From: Petasospora fabianii
Lineage: Eukaryota > Ascomycota > Saccharomycetes > Phaffomycetales > Wickerhamomycetaceae
Assembly: GCA_022641835.1 (NCBI GenBank)
Contig: CP048715.1
Location: 2,790,001-2,854,000 of the forward strand
Reading direction: 5' to 3'
Length of the DNA: 64,000 nucleotides
Under the pieces are notes generated by a model. The model was not told where the DNA came from, did not search any database, and was given only the letters and a program-made list of their open reading frames with translations. Shown here piece after piece: positions 37,918 to 46,879 of this stretch (position 1 is the first letter of the stretch; each line of letters begins with the position of its first letter). Both the position numbers and the translations under genes were made by a program.

Positions 37918-39936
37918 ATGGACTTCAACGAATGCCTTGCTGAGCTTCGGAACTCACCCAGTGCTGATAGGATCAGTGACATCACCACGGAGATCCTCCA
38001 GCATGATCTCGACCTCAAGACACGACTCCATGTCGTCACTACCTACCTCCAGCATATCATCCCTGTCTACTCTAGCCTCAAAGTTAATATTAAGTTCAAA
38101 GTACGGCACTTATTCCTGAACACTGTTGGTATCTCTCAGGTACTCAGCCACTATAATCAGGCTAAACACGATATCTACTTCACATTTATGAAAGATCTTC
38201 TCATCGAACCCACGGCACTGTCGTCCGTTATCAAGTCCACGAATGGAAACCGTCTTGAGCTTACACAGGTGAAGTCTCTGTTCTTTGGCTCAAAGATCTT
38301 TCAAGTATTTGAAGGAAAGTTCACTCTCGACAAGTACCTCCACATACTCTGTGCCCAACTAGTCGAAGCGTCTAAGGCGGGGCTTGCATTACCAGAATAC
38401 TTCCTCTCTTTCCTCACTATCCACCCGATTGAAGCCAAGTTTCCACTGTTTGACACTTTTTTTACGCTATCAAACTTTGAATACCTCAAAACTGCTTATA
38501 GAGAAATGTCGAGTCTCCAGAAACGAAAACTTATAACTTCATACCTTCTCCCCTACCTAGCGAGATTCACCACCGCACAAAACGTTAGTACTGTGTCCAA
38601 CATCCTCTTAAGTCTTGACATCACCCAAATTGAAGACGTTGTTCTACTGAAAGCCACTGAATTAAATCACAGAGAGCTTCTTTACTCTGTGGCTTTCTTG
38701 ATATCAAACAAGGTGAAACAGATTACGAAACTTTTAGAACTTTGGGGCGCAGACGCCTACGTCAAAGACACGCCAGTAATACATCAGGAGCAACTGACCA
38801 CTTTGATACTGATACTCGTGAAACACCTTGAGAAGCCACAAAAAAAGGATCTCTCCACTGATAAGGCATTCCTCTCTGCAATCACAACGAGGCTATCGAG
38901 TAATGACACCACCTTAAGAAACTATGGTATGATGGTGGCAAAGGCTGTGACAGACGGTGAAATTGAGTTCACCATCGAGGATGAGATTCAGATTTCCCTT
39001 CCACGGATTGATCCATCTTCACCAATTGCCTTCGAGCAGCTAAAGCTCCCATCAGGGATCTCAGATCTCACTATTGAGTCTCGCAAGGAGACGGCTCAAG
39101 ACTCCGATAATGAAAGAGACTCCGATGACGAAAACTACGACTATGACAGTGATGAGGACCAGTCTCCGCCTGTGTTCATTAAGGATCTCTTGACCAGGCT
39201 CAAAGACGACAAAACCCCAAGCATCACGAAATTGCTATCTCAGACAATAAGACTCGTCAGACAAAAGTCCACGTTCAAGACCGAGATAGAGTTCTACAGT
39301 GAAGAGTTAGTATCCGTTCTTGTCGGTTTGATCAACAACTACAATGAAGAAAAGTTCGACGAGTTGAAGCTGAACTCCATCGTTTCTGTGATTGTTGTGA
39401 ATCCTAACATCATCAAGCATGTCATGACACTACTCTTCACGGGAGACTACTCGCTCCAACAGAGAATGATTATCCTGAGTTCTATATCGCTTTCCGCTCG
39501 TGAACTGCGTGGTCTTGACGACTCAATGATTGACAAACCAGAGTTCGACTTCCCTACAAACCAAATTCCGCAACGTCAAAGTAAGCCATCAATCACAGAG
39601 GTTCCCTCAGAACAAAAGATCATGGAAATCACCGATGATGTGGCGGATCAGGGGATCGGACGTGGTACTATCACGCGTGTGTCCAGGAAACTTACGAATT
39701 CCAAGCCCACCAGCAAGCCAAACAACTTTGCTAAAGTTGCTCCGAAATTCTTCTATCCGCTGTCTCATGCTTGGAGTGAGGGTATCAACATGGGCGCATA
39801 CAATGAAATGTTCATCAAGCATTATCTCCAGACAATGGAGCTTATTGTCCAGGCTGCATACCCTTGTCATGGGTTTGAGGATATGGCTGCCATCATGATG
39901 AGCATCAAAGAGAACTCAGCCATGATTAATGTATAA
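37918..39936 (+). CDS. TEL2: telomere-length regulator Tel2 (TTT complex)
   Basis: Tel2, with Tti1 and Tti2, helps PI3-kinase-like kinases (Tel1, Mec1, Tor) fold with Hsp90. The 672 residues, against 688 in S. cerevisiae, are helical-repeat-like. An acidic linker lies at about 390-415 (DSDNERDSDDENYDYDSDED), a stretch where Tel2 of other species carries casein-kinase-2 sites for Hsp90 co-chaperone binding. The C-terminal domain starts near 415 (PPVFIKDLLTRL) and ends with the Tel2 signature KFFYPLSHAWSEG and YNEMFIKHYLQTMELIVQAA. The start MDFNECLAEL follows a short leader with an adenine at -3. It converges on NCP1. Confidence 0.87.
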   Translation: MDFNECLAELRNSPSADRISDITTEILQHDLDLKTRLHVVTTYLQHIIPVYSSLKVNIKFKVRHLFLNTVGISQVLSHYNQAKHDIYFTFMKDLLIEPTALSSVIKSTNGNRLELTQVKSLFFGSKIFQVFEGKFTLDKYLHILCAQLVEASKAGLALPEYFLSFLTIHPIEAKFPLFDTFFTLSNFEYLKTAYREMSSLQKRKLITSYLLPYLARFTTAQNVSTVSNILLSLDITQIEDVVLLKATELNHRELLYSVAFLISNKVKQITKLLELWGADAYVKDTPVIHQEQLTTLILILVKHLEKPQKKDLSTDKAFLSAITTRLSSNDTTLRNYGMMVAKAVTDGEIEFTIEDEIQISLPRIDPSSPIAFEQLKLPSGISDLTIESRKETAQDSDNERDSDDENYDYDSDEDQSPPVFIKDLLTRLKDDKTPSITKLLSQTIRLVRQKSTFKTEIEFYSEELVSVLVGLINNYNEEKFDELKLNSIVSVIVVNPNIIKHVMTLLFTGDYSLQQRMIILSSISLSARELRGLDDSMIDKPEFDFPTNQIPQRQSKPSITEVPSEQKIMEITDDVADQGIGRGTITRVSRKLTNSKPTSKPNNFAKVAPKFFYPLSHAWSEGINMGAYNEMFIKHYLQTMELIVQAAYPCHGFEDMAAIMMSIKENSAMINV

Positions 39937-40122
39937 TGAAATCAATTTTTCCCTTAAGCACTCAAGGGTATAAGACAGTTAATGATGTTGATCTGCACTG
40001 GATGATACTACAATCACGTATTACCAAAGACCACTTGAATTAAACCTATGACGGAGAAATGTGTAACATCTCACCATAGAGAAATGAATTGTTTTGTTCT
40101 ATGTCTAGCCAATGGACTTTGA

Positions 40123-42135
40123 TCACCAGACATCCTCCTGGTACTTGTTCAAAGTTCTGAAGTTTTTCAAGATCTCGTGTGCCTTCTCCTCAGGGAAGTT
40201 CTTGCTCTCGGCGAGGATCTTACAAAGAGTGTCGTTGACATCTCTGGCCATCTTAGCAGCATCACCACAGACGTAGATGAAGGCACCAGCATCAATCAAC
40301 TTCATGATCTCATCCTTGCGCTCGTACAACTTGTGCTGAACATAAACCTTCTCCTTACCCTCTCTAGAGAAGGCATTGACCATCTCGAAAGATTCACCAA
40401 GGGCCTTAGCGTACTGTGGCCACTCCTCCTTGTACAAGAAGTCCTCCTGGGAGTTTCTGCAACCGAAGAACAAAATCATCTTACCGAACTCCTTACCCTG
40501 CTGAGCCTGAGCAACACGGTCACGGATGAAACCTCTGAATGGAGCAACACCAGTACCTGGACCGATCATGATAACTGGAGCAGAAGCGTTCGTTGGGAGT
40601 CTGAAAGTGGACTTACGAACGTGAACTGGGAGCTTGAATGGGGCGAATGAGCCTCTTGGTCCCTTGAGGTCGTATGTCTGGAATGGGGTAGCAGATTCCT
40701 TATTCTGCTCGAGCTCAATGTTACGGATCAAGTTGGTGGCTACACCGGTGATGGTTCTGTCCTCAAACTTCTCAGCCTCGACGACGGCGGTAATGTGAAT
40801 GGTAGTCTTTTCAGACAAGTTGGAGGAGGAAATAGAGTAATAACGTGGCTGCAAGTGAGGAATAGATTCAATCAAGAACTCCAGAGAGAGAGTAGTCCAG
40901 CGAGCACCGCCAGAGAGAAGCTCGAGAACATCAGCAAGGTCGTACTTCTTAGCGTGGATCTCCTCAGCGAAGACGTTCTTGGACTTAGAGAGTCTGTCAC
41001 ACTCCTCCTTGGCATTCGCATTCGGAGCAAACTGCTTCAAGTTGGCAAGTGTCTGTCTGGAGACTGGACCGGAGATCTCCTTGTAGTTTCTGAAGATGGC
41101 CTCAATTGTACATGGAGTTGGGAACGGAATGCTGACGGTGGAATCCAATGGCTTCAAGTCAATGACGTGATCCTTGTCTTCCCACAAATTAGTGATCTTC
41201 AAGAACTTCTCAAGCTTCTCATTGGAGTTAGATGGCCAGACAGCCAAGTGGTCACCAGTGCTGTAACGAAGATCGGTATTTGAGAGGTCGAACTCAGCAT
41301 GAATGCAAGACCTTCCTTTAGAATTGAAGAGCTCCTTAGAAGAAGAAATTGGGGCCAGGTATGGGTGGGCATGGTCGAAGGGACCCTTGGAGAGGTCTGT
41401 GGATGTGAGATAGGACTTATCGGGCTCACCAAGGTAAACCTTGTCCTCATCGAACTCACCTGGGTCCAACTTGGTGAGCTTGAGGGATGGCTCAAATGCA
41501 GCATCGGACTCCTCGAGGTTAAGAGTGTCCTTCAAGAGGTCGAGTGTATTTTCCTTCCAAGCCAAGTAATCTTCATCCAAAGTTCCAGCACCGTCATCAC
41601 CCTTGCCGAACTCACCAAGAATAGTGGCACCGGCATTGTTAAGGGAGTTATAAGCCTTCTGAGCTGCACCGTTGAAGAACTCGTAAGTGGAGTTACCCAA
41701 GCCGAACAAGGTGTACTTGAGGTTACCAAGGTCACCTTCGGACAATGTAGAGACGTGCTCCTCGAAGGGAACAGACTGGTCTGGGAAATCACCCTCACCG
41801 TAGGTAGCGATGAAGAAGGAGACGATGCAGTCGAGGTCGTTCAAAGTTTCAAAGTCGTAGTCAGCGAGGTCGGCAACCATAACATTGAGTTTGAACTTGG
41901 CCTTGAGCTCCTTGGCATACTTGTGAGCATAGTCCTCAGCAGTACCTGTCTGGGAACCGTAAAAGATAAGGTACTGCTTCTTGTTCTCTCTAACAACCTC
42001 AGCGATGTCACGAGAGTCAGAGACAACGCGAGTCCCATCGTCGGCAACGGCCCAAAGAACTCCCTTGGAGAAGTAAGCGAGCAGAGCGACAGCAAGAGCC
42101 ACAAGCACGGAGTAGTCGAGGGTATCGAGAGCCAT
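40123..42135 (-). CDS. NCP1: NADPH-cytochrome P450 reductase
   Basis: This ER enzyme passes electrons from NADPH through FAD and FMN to cytochromes P450 (Erg11 in sterol synthesis) and to squalene epoxidase. The 670 residues start MALDTLDYS, with a membrane anchor at about 8-24. The flavodoxin domain carries YGSQTGTAED at 59-68 (FMN phosphate loop). The FAD domain has PRYYSISSS near 433-441, and the NADPH domain has GPGTGVAPFRGF and FFGCR. The protein ends in EDVW, with the aromatic residue that stacks on FAD. S. cerevisiae Ncp1 is 691. The frame is open 92 codons upstream, but the family start and the membrane anchor fix the ATG at 42135. Confidence 0.96.
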   Translation of the reverse strand: MALDTLDYSVLVALAVALLAYFSKGVLWAVADDGTRVVSDSRDIAEVVRENKKQYLIFYGSQTGTAEDYAHKYAKELKAKFKLNVMVADLADYDFETLNDLDCIVSFFIATYGEGDFPDQSVPFEEHVSTLSEGDLGNLKYTLFGLGNSTYEFFNGAAQKAYNSLNNAGATILGEFGKGDDGAGTLDEDYLAWKENTLDLLKDTLNLEESDAAFEPSLKLTKLDPGEFDEDKVYLGEPDKSYLTSTDLSKGPFDHAHPYLAPISSSKELFNSKGRSCIHAEFDLSNTDLRYSTGDHLAVWPSNSNEKLEKFLKITNLWEDKDHVIDLKPLDSTVSIPFPTPCTIEAIFRNYKEISGPVSRQTLANLKQFAPNANAKEECDRLSKSKNVFAEEIHAKKYDLADVLELLSGGARWTTLSLEFLIESIPHLQPRYYSISSSNLSEKTTIHITAVVEAEKFEDRTITGVATNLIRNIELEQNKESATPFQTYDLKGPRGSFAPFKLPVHVRKSTFRLPTNASAPVIMIGPGTGVAPFRGFIRDRVAQAQQGKEFGKMILFFGCRNSQEDFLYKEEWPQYAKALGESFEMVNAFSREGKEKVYVQHKLYERKDEIMKLIDAGAFIYVCGDAAKMARDVNDTLCKILAESKNFPEEKAHEILKNFRTLNKYQEDVW

Positions 42136-42772
42136 TGAAGAGTGTGTTCTGGGGGTCTCACCGTGCAATGTGCTGGATATGGTGAGAGAAGTGAAGAGAA
42201 AAGGAGGAAAGATCAAGCCTAATCCCGTCGTGCGCGCAGAGTGGAAAGACTTTTTGGCGAAAAAACGGGTGATATATTCCTCATTAGGAGAAATTTTGCG
42301 CCGGAGTATCGCGAGAAGCGCCAAAAGGAACGCGTTCGTTTCGCCAATTAGCGTTTTGGCGATAACGCGTCGTTTAAAAGTTGGGTGTAAACGGCGCCAG
42401 GCTCTCAGCAATCGTTGCGATTGTGAGGATAATTAAGTACCACATAGTGGCTCTTGGACCTACTGCATCTTTATCGAGCTTCAGACATCACATGAACAGG
42501 TGAAAATTCCGAGCTCATGGAGACCGTTTAATGATTCCTAAACGTTAAACGAGGACTTGTGGCATGTTTGGTGTTCGGGTGTTGGTTTTATATTGTCCGA
42601 CCGGATCGCGGCATTGCCCGAGCAGAAATGGCAGACTATGGATCTATTGACACGGGAGGCTGTGACAGCAATTGCCTCCGGCTGGGCCACAGCACTGTAT
42701 GTATAACAGTTGAACTATGCCGCTCAATTGAAGTGACCATTGCCACGTTAATCATCGCTAACGAACCCAAAA
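42136..42772. promoter_or_regulatory. divergent promoter, NCP1 / INM1
   Basis: This 637-bp gap separates two divergent starts. The 180 bp nearest NCP1 plus the next 60 bp are rich in CpG motifs, listed as a separate cluster. I saw no sterol-response element of the TCGTATA type that would be expected for NCP1. The INM1-proximal half has no element I recognise. Confidence 0.5.
42252..42370. promoter_or_regulatory. cluster of TTGGCG motifs and two MCB boxes
   Basis: Within 119 bp there are four TTGGCG motifs. TTTTGGCGA lies at 42252-42260 (+), TTTTGGCGC at 42326-42318 (-, an exact E2F-type consensus), TTGGCGAA at 42347-42340 (-) and TTTTGGCGA at 42354-42362 (+). Two perfect ACGCGT boxes at 42330-42335 and 42365-42370 interleave with them. 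Such density suggests G1/S-type control of NCP1, INM1 or both. Confidence 0.55.
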
Positions 42773-43627
42773 ATGTCCGCTCCAGATCTTCAAAAAGTTC
42801 ATGATTTCCTTGTTTCACTTTCGAAAGAGTGCGGTGCTATCATTAGCTCCCACTCCGGAAAGGAGACATTTGACGACAAGAAGAACTCAGTTGATCTTGT
42901 CACAGCCATCGACAAGAAGGTAGAGGTCCTCGTTTCCGAAAAGACTCGTGAAGCATTCCCAGACTACAAATTCATTGGTGAAGAGACTTACATCGCTGGC
43001 GAAACTAAGCTCGATGATGCACCAACTTTCATTGTGGATCCAATTGACGGTACCACTAACTTCATTCATGGATTCCCATACTCGTGCATCTCTCTCGGCT
43101 TTGCCGTCGGTAGAAAGTCCGTCGTTGGTGTCATCTACAATCCACATTTGGATCTCTGCTTCCATGCTATCAGAGGTCAAGGTGCCTACCTCAATGAGAA
43201 GAGACTCCCAAACCTAAAGGAGAAGCCGCTTTCATTGCAGTCATCCATTGTTGCTTTGGAGTCCGGCTCTGACAGAGATGGCGAGTTGTTCGAAATTAAG
43301 ACCTCCACTTTTAAAAACTTGCTGGATAAGGATAAGGGTTTCATTCACGGGTTCCGTTCCTTCGGGTCAGCTGCTATGAACATCTGTCATGTTGCTACCG
43401 GTCAGCTTGATGCCTACTGGGAAGGTGGATGTCAAACTTGGGATGTCGCTGCTGGTTGGGTCATCCTTGAGGAGACTGGTGGTCTTTGTGTCAGTGGTGT
43501 TCCAGGAAAGTGGGAAAACGAGCTCGATAGCAGGGTCTACTTGTTTGTTAGAGGTGCACCAGAAGCTGACCAGAAAAAGTATGTTGAGGACTTCTGGAGT
43601 AACGTTACTGGTGAGTTGAAATACTGA
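42773..43627 (+). CDS. INM1: inositol monophosphatase
   Basis: This Mg-dependent, Li-sensitive enzyme frees myo-inositol from inositol phosphate in the cytosol, supplying phosphatidylinositol synthesis. The 284 residues have all family metal ligands. GEE is at 69-71 (Glu70), and DPIDGTT at 89-95 gives Asp89, Asp92 and the Gly-Thr-Thr phosphate loop. WDVAAGWVILEETGG begins at 223 with metal-binding Asp224. S. cerevisiae Inm1 and Inm2 are 295 and 292 residues. The ATG at 42773 opens MSAPDLQKVHDFL and no other ATG competes. Only 55 bp separate its stop from that of the convergent GYP2. Confidence 0.94.
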   Translation: MSAPDLQKVHDFLVSLSKECGAIISSHSGKETFDDKKNSVDLVTAIDKKVEVLVSEKTREAFPDYKFIGEETYIAGETKLDDAPTFIVDPIDGTTNFIHGFPYSCISLGFAVGRKSVVGVIYNPHLDLCFHAIRGQGAYLNEKRLPNLKEKPLSLQSSIVALESGSDRDGELFEIKTSTFKNLLDKDKGFIHGFRSFGSAAMNICHVATGQLDAYWEGGCQTWDVAAGWVILEETGGLCVSGVPGKWENELDSRVYLFVRGAPEADQKKYVEDFWSNVTGELKY

Positions 43628-43682
43628 ATATGTTCTTTGGTTTCATGTTTCATAAATATAAAGCAATTCATCATTCTTCATT

Positions 43683-46457
43683 TCAAATATCAAACTCAAT
43701 CAAATTATCATCGCCCTTAGACTTCTGCATATTGGCATGGAGGATGTTCAGATCGTTCTGTGTGTCTGTATCACCATTCTCCCTAGTCACAGGAACATCA
43801 GCGAGTGCCTGAACCTCGGCACCCTCGAGCAAGTCACAGTAGTCAGTAGCAGATGTTTGCGGATCAAAGTCATCATCTTCCTCCTCAGTGACAGTAACAG
43901 CAGTAGCAGAGGAGTTGTCACGTGGTCTGGATGCCTGCGTAGCACCAGAGTCCATACGGCGGCGAACATGATAAGCAACACGTCTACCATCAGCCATCAG
44001 GCCATCAAACATGTCACGTAAAGATCCTCCCTTGTCGGTAACAGCAATGGCTCTGTCAAGGTGGATAGAGTCAGCGAGTGTCTTGGTGAAAAGCAATTCG
44101 TACGTCTCATCAGCAAGGATAACCATGCGGAATGTAGCAAGAGACATGATAAGAGGGTGGTTAGGGTCCAATGCAGCATTAGCTTTCATCTTCTTGAGAT
44201 CCTTAGTCTCATCAAGATCAATCAGCTGTTCAATTTCACCTGGCTGGGCATATTCGAAGGCATGCTGGATGAATGCAGAGGCTGCAGAGAGGTAACGCTC
44301 TCCTTGCTCTCTTTGGAATTTCTCCTTGTCAATTTGAACCTGAGAAGGAAGAATGATCTCATTAGACTCAGAATCCTGCTGCAACTCAATGACTTTGTCT
44401 GTGACATAGGCCTCCACAGACTTGGATGTGATCGCGTCAAGGACCAGACCATCTTGAAGTGGCTTGGTAATGTACAACAGGCCCTCAGAAATCTGGAGAA
44501 TACCCTCTCTGTCAACCTCACCGGTCTTATCATAGTCGTAAATCTCAAAGAAGTTGGACACCGCCTCCATCATGTCTCTCTCAACAAGCTTGTCAAGACC
44601 AAGAACAACATCTGTGAGTGTGAGTTCACCGACATTATCCTTGTCCCATGTTCTGAAGAGTCTGTGGAGGAAGTCATCATCGTGGTAGTCGTAATCGCTG
44701 TCTGGCAGGACCCAGTCACAGAATCCTTGAAGGAAAAGCTTGAAATGATTGAAGTCCATTGAAGACTTACCGGTGCCCATACCGGTCTTATGAGACTGAA
44801 TACCTTCGTAGAATCTGTCGTAGAGATTGGATAAGTTTTCTGGCGTCAAGTTTTTCGTCCTTGGAAGGTTACGGATCTGTGACTTCTTGATGAACGATTC
44901 TATGTTGGACATGATCGCTGGTTTGTGTTTCGTACGCTCACGTGTAATTATCTCGTCAGTTATGGTGGAAAACTCCTTAAACGCAACAATGAGAAGCTTC
45001 TGGAACTCAGTGAGCTGTCTGTACTTTGGGTCGGTAGAGTTTGGGTGAGCTGATTCATCAAGACGAGAAAAGTAGTCCTTAATCACGGAGATGAACATTC
45101 CGTCATCATCAATCTCCAGGAGCTGTTCACCACAGACCCTCAAAACAGCCAATGCAACTTGGAAGAGGACCTTTGGCCCGTTGAGGAAGAAGATATCCAT
45201 GATACGGAACGCAAATACTAATGGCATTGAACTCAAAAACAGTGAGAGGAACCATGGCAGGGACACGACCGAAAGTTGAATGTCATACTTCTGAATGTGA
45301 GCCCATAGGATTGGCATCGTCTTTTCAACAAGCGACTCAAACACTTTCTGGTCTAGCAAGGTTCCATACATGGTCTTGGAGTAGTATCCTGGAACGTACT
45401 TCTCACATAAAACAGTTAATGTCCAAAACGCCTGCTCTTCTGTCTGGAAAATCAACAATGCAGCAGCAACAATGTTCATGGCTTGGCAGTACCCAACATC
45501 TGGATTCTTCCATGAGTAGGCAATGAGTACTCTTCGAAGTCTGTTGATACCTTCTTCAGTCTGATATGCTGGATATTCAGGAAGAGAGCGGTTCAAGTCC
45601 TTCTCGATTTCCTCAATTGCTAATGATACCTTACCCTCGTTGTCATCCAGTAGCTTCTGATAGGTACCCAGTTCTTGGAATCTCCAATACATAGCCCCGG
45701 ATGTGTATTCCCACATCTCACCTCTGAGCCTGTTTGGAAGACCAACCCTGATAAGTTTGAAGAACATCTTCTGGCGCGTCAGTGTCAAGTTACGACCGTA
45801 ACGATTGAAGTAATCATACCAAAGCCGAAGTTTGTTCTTGTCCTTGAGCTTTCTAGGATCACCTGGGAACTTGTAAATCAATCCCAATCCACCTTCTGGC
45901 GCCTTGATAGCGTCCTTATTAGCACCTGGTTCATTCTTCTTGATGATGAACTCTGAGTAGAGCGATGTCAGGAATGGATCAAGTTTGGAGGTATTTGGAA
46001 TGTTCTTCTTCAGCTGGACTTTGAGCCTGTGTGAGAATTGCTCTGAACGAGAGTTGATGCCGATGAATTGGACAAGTACCTTGGCACCTGATGCTGTGTG
46101 GATCGAAAGGGCAAACACGTAAGCCTTGGATGGGATACGCTCCACCTTCTTAATCGCTGAAATATTGAGAGTCAAGATGCAACTTTTCTTGTCAAATGAG
46201 TCCCTGAAGATGAGAAAGTGGTCTGTAAGGTACAATTTACCAGGGAACACCTGGTTTGTATGGTTTGAATGCGGAGTGTTGTGAGTGACTTCCGAGACGA
46301 TGAGCATCTCGGCGTTGTTCTCGTCAAGTATGGTTTCACCTTCTGGAAGGTTGTACTCCTGGCGAAAAAGCTCATCTCTAGAAGGACGCTTCGGTCCATC
46401 TTTGTCAAAAAGCGTGAGTTGTGAGGCCTTCTGCCTCAATGTATTGAGGAATGACAT
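43683..46457 (-). CDS. GYP2: Rab GAP Gyp2/Mdr1 (GRAM-TBC-EF-hand)
   Basis: Gyp2 (Mdr1) is a GAP for Ypt6 and other Rabs of the Golgi and endosomes. The 924 residues, against 950 in S. cerevisiae, start MSFLNTLRQKAS like the yeast protein. A GRAM domain lies at about 40-155 (PGKLYLTDHFLIFRDSFD, VLVQFIGI). The TBC domain starts near 235 (GLPNRLRGEMWEY), with the arginine-finger box IEKDLNR near 285 and the glutamine finger in VGYCQAMNI near 323. EF-hand-like helices follow at about 600-680 (TWDKDNVGELTL, IYDYDKTGEVDREG), as in the TBC1D8/9 group. The C-terminal 200 residues are variable and acidic. It diverges from ESP1 across 422 bp. Confidence 0.93.
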   Translation of the reverse strand: MSFLNTLRQKASQLTLFDKDGPKRPSRDELFRQEYNLPEGETILDENNAEMLIVSEVTHNTPHSNHTNQVFPGKLYLTDHFLIFRDSFDKKSCILTLNISAIKKVERIPSKAYVFALSIHTASGAKVLVQFIGINSRSEQFSHRLKVQLKKNIPNTSKLDPFLTSLYSEFIIKKNEPGANKDAIKAPEGGLGLIYKFPGDPRKLKDKNKLRLWYDYFNRYGRNLTLTRQKMFFKLIRVGLPNRLRGEMWEYTSGAMYWRFQELGTYQKLLDDNEGKVSLAIEEIEKDLNRSLPEYPAYQTEEGINRLRRVLIAYSWKNPDVGYCQAMNIVAAALLIFQTEEQAFWTLTVLCEKYVPGYYSKTMYGTLLDQKVFESLVEKTMPILWAHIQKYDIQLSVVSLPWFLSLFLSSMPLVFAFRIMDIFFLNGPKVLFQVALAVLRVCGEQLLEIDDDGMFISVIKDYFSRLDESAHPNSTDPKYRQLTEFQKLLIVAFKEFSTITDEIITRERTKHKPAIMSNIESFIKKSQIRNLPRTKNLTPENLSNLYDRFYEGIQSHKTGMGTGKSSMDFNHFKLFLQGFCDWVLPDSDYDYHDDDFLHRLFRTWDKDNVGELTLTDVVLGLDKLVERDMMEAVSNFFEIYDYDKTGEVDREGILQISEGLLYITKPLQDGLVLDAITSKSVEAYVTDKVIELQQDSESNEIILPSQVQIDKEKFQREQGERYLSAASAFIQHAFEYAQPGEIEQLIDLDETKDLKKMKANAALDPNHPLIMSLATFRMVILADETYELLFTKTLADSIHLDRAIAVTDKGGSLRDMFDGLMADGRRVAYHVRRRMDSGATQASRPRDNSSATAVTVTEEEDDDFDPQTSATDYCDLLEGAEVQALADVPVTRENGDTDTQNDLNILHANMQKSKGDDNLIEFDI

Positions 46458-46879
46458 ATGCCTCCCTGGTATACCGATAGAAGCGATGTGGCCTTAAGTA
46501 GATGTTCAGCGGTGCTTTCAACTTTAAACTTGCTCCCTGATGAGATTGAGCTCAGACTCTTTGGTGCCCCAAATTCAGAATGCAAGGATAGTGAATTGGT
46601 GAAAGTTGGGAAACCAATGATCAGAGGAAGTGGGCTGGGGCACGAGTGCGGTCTTCAAGATACTCCATTTGTCTGGAGTCGTTGGTTTCCTAATCGGGAC
46701 TACACCCTCTAATCATCCAGTACTAAAGAAAGGCGCGCCTCTTAACGCGTCGCCATAACAACAATAGGCTAGGGAATTCTCGAAAAGTAAACATACATCA
46801 GCTCGCTATATCAAAGCCAATTGCCGCCAGAACAACTCACCCTACCGCCCTACTGCTACTACCCTGTCTTGTCATCGTC
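46458..46879. promoter_or_regulatory. divergent promoter, GYP2 / ESP1, with MCB box
   Basis: This 422-bp gap separates two divergent starts. A perfect ACGCGT at 46745-46750, flanked by GGCGCGCC at 46732-46739, lies about 130 bp upstream of the ESP1 ATG. CGCG-rich cores of this kind are bound by MBF and by the RSC subunit Rsc3 in S. cerevisiae. No gene is visible in the gap. Confidence 0.5.

Noticed and set aside
41299-42138. 279-codon open frame antisense to NCP1
   Set aside because: Lies entirely within the flavodoxin and connecting domains of NCP1 in reverse; no domain of its own.
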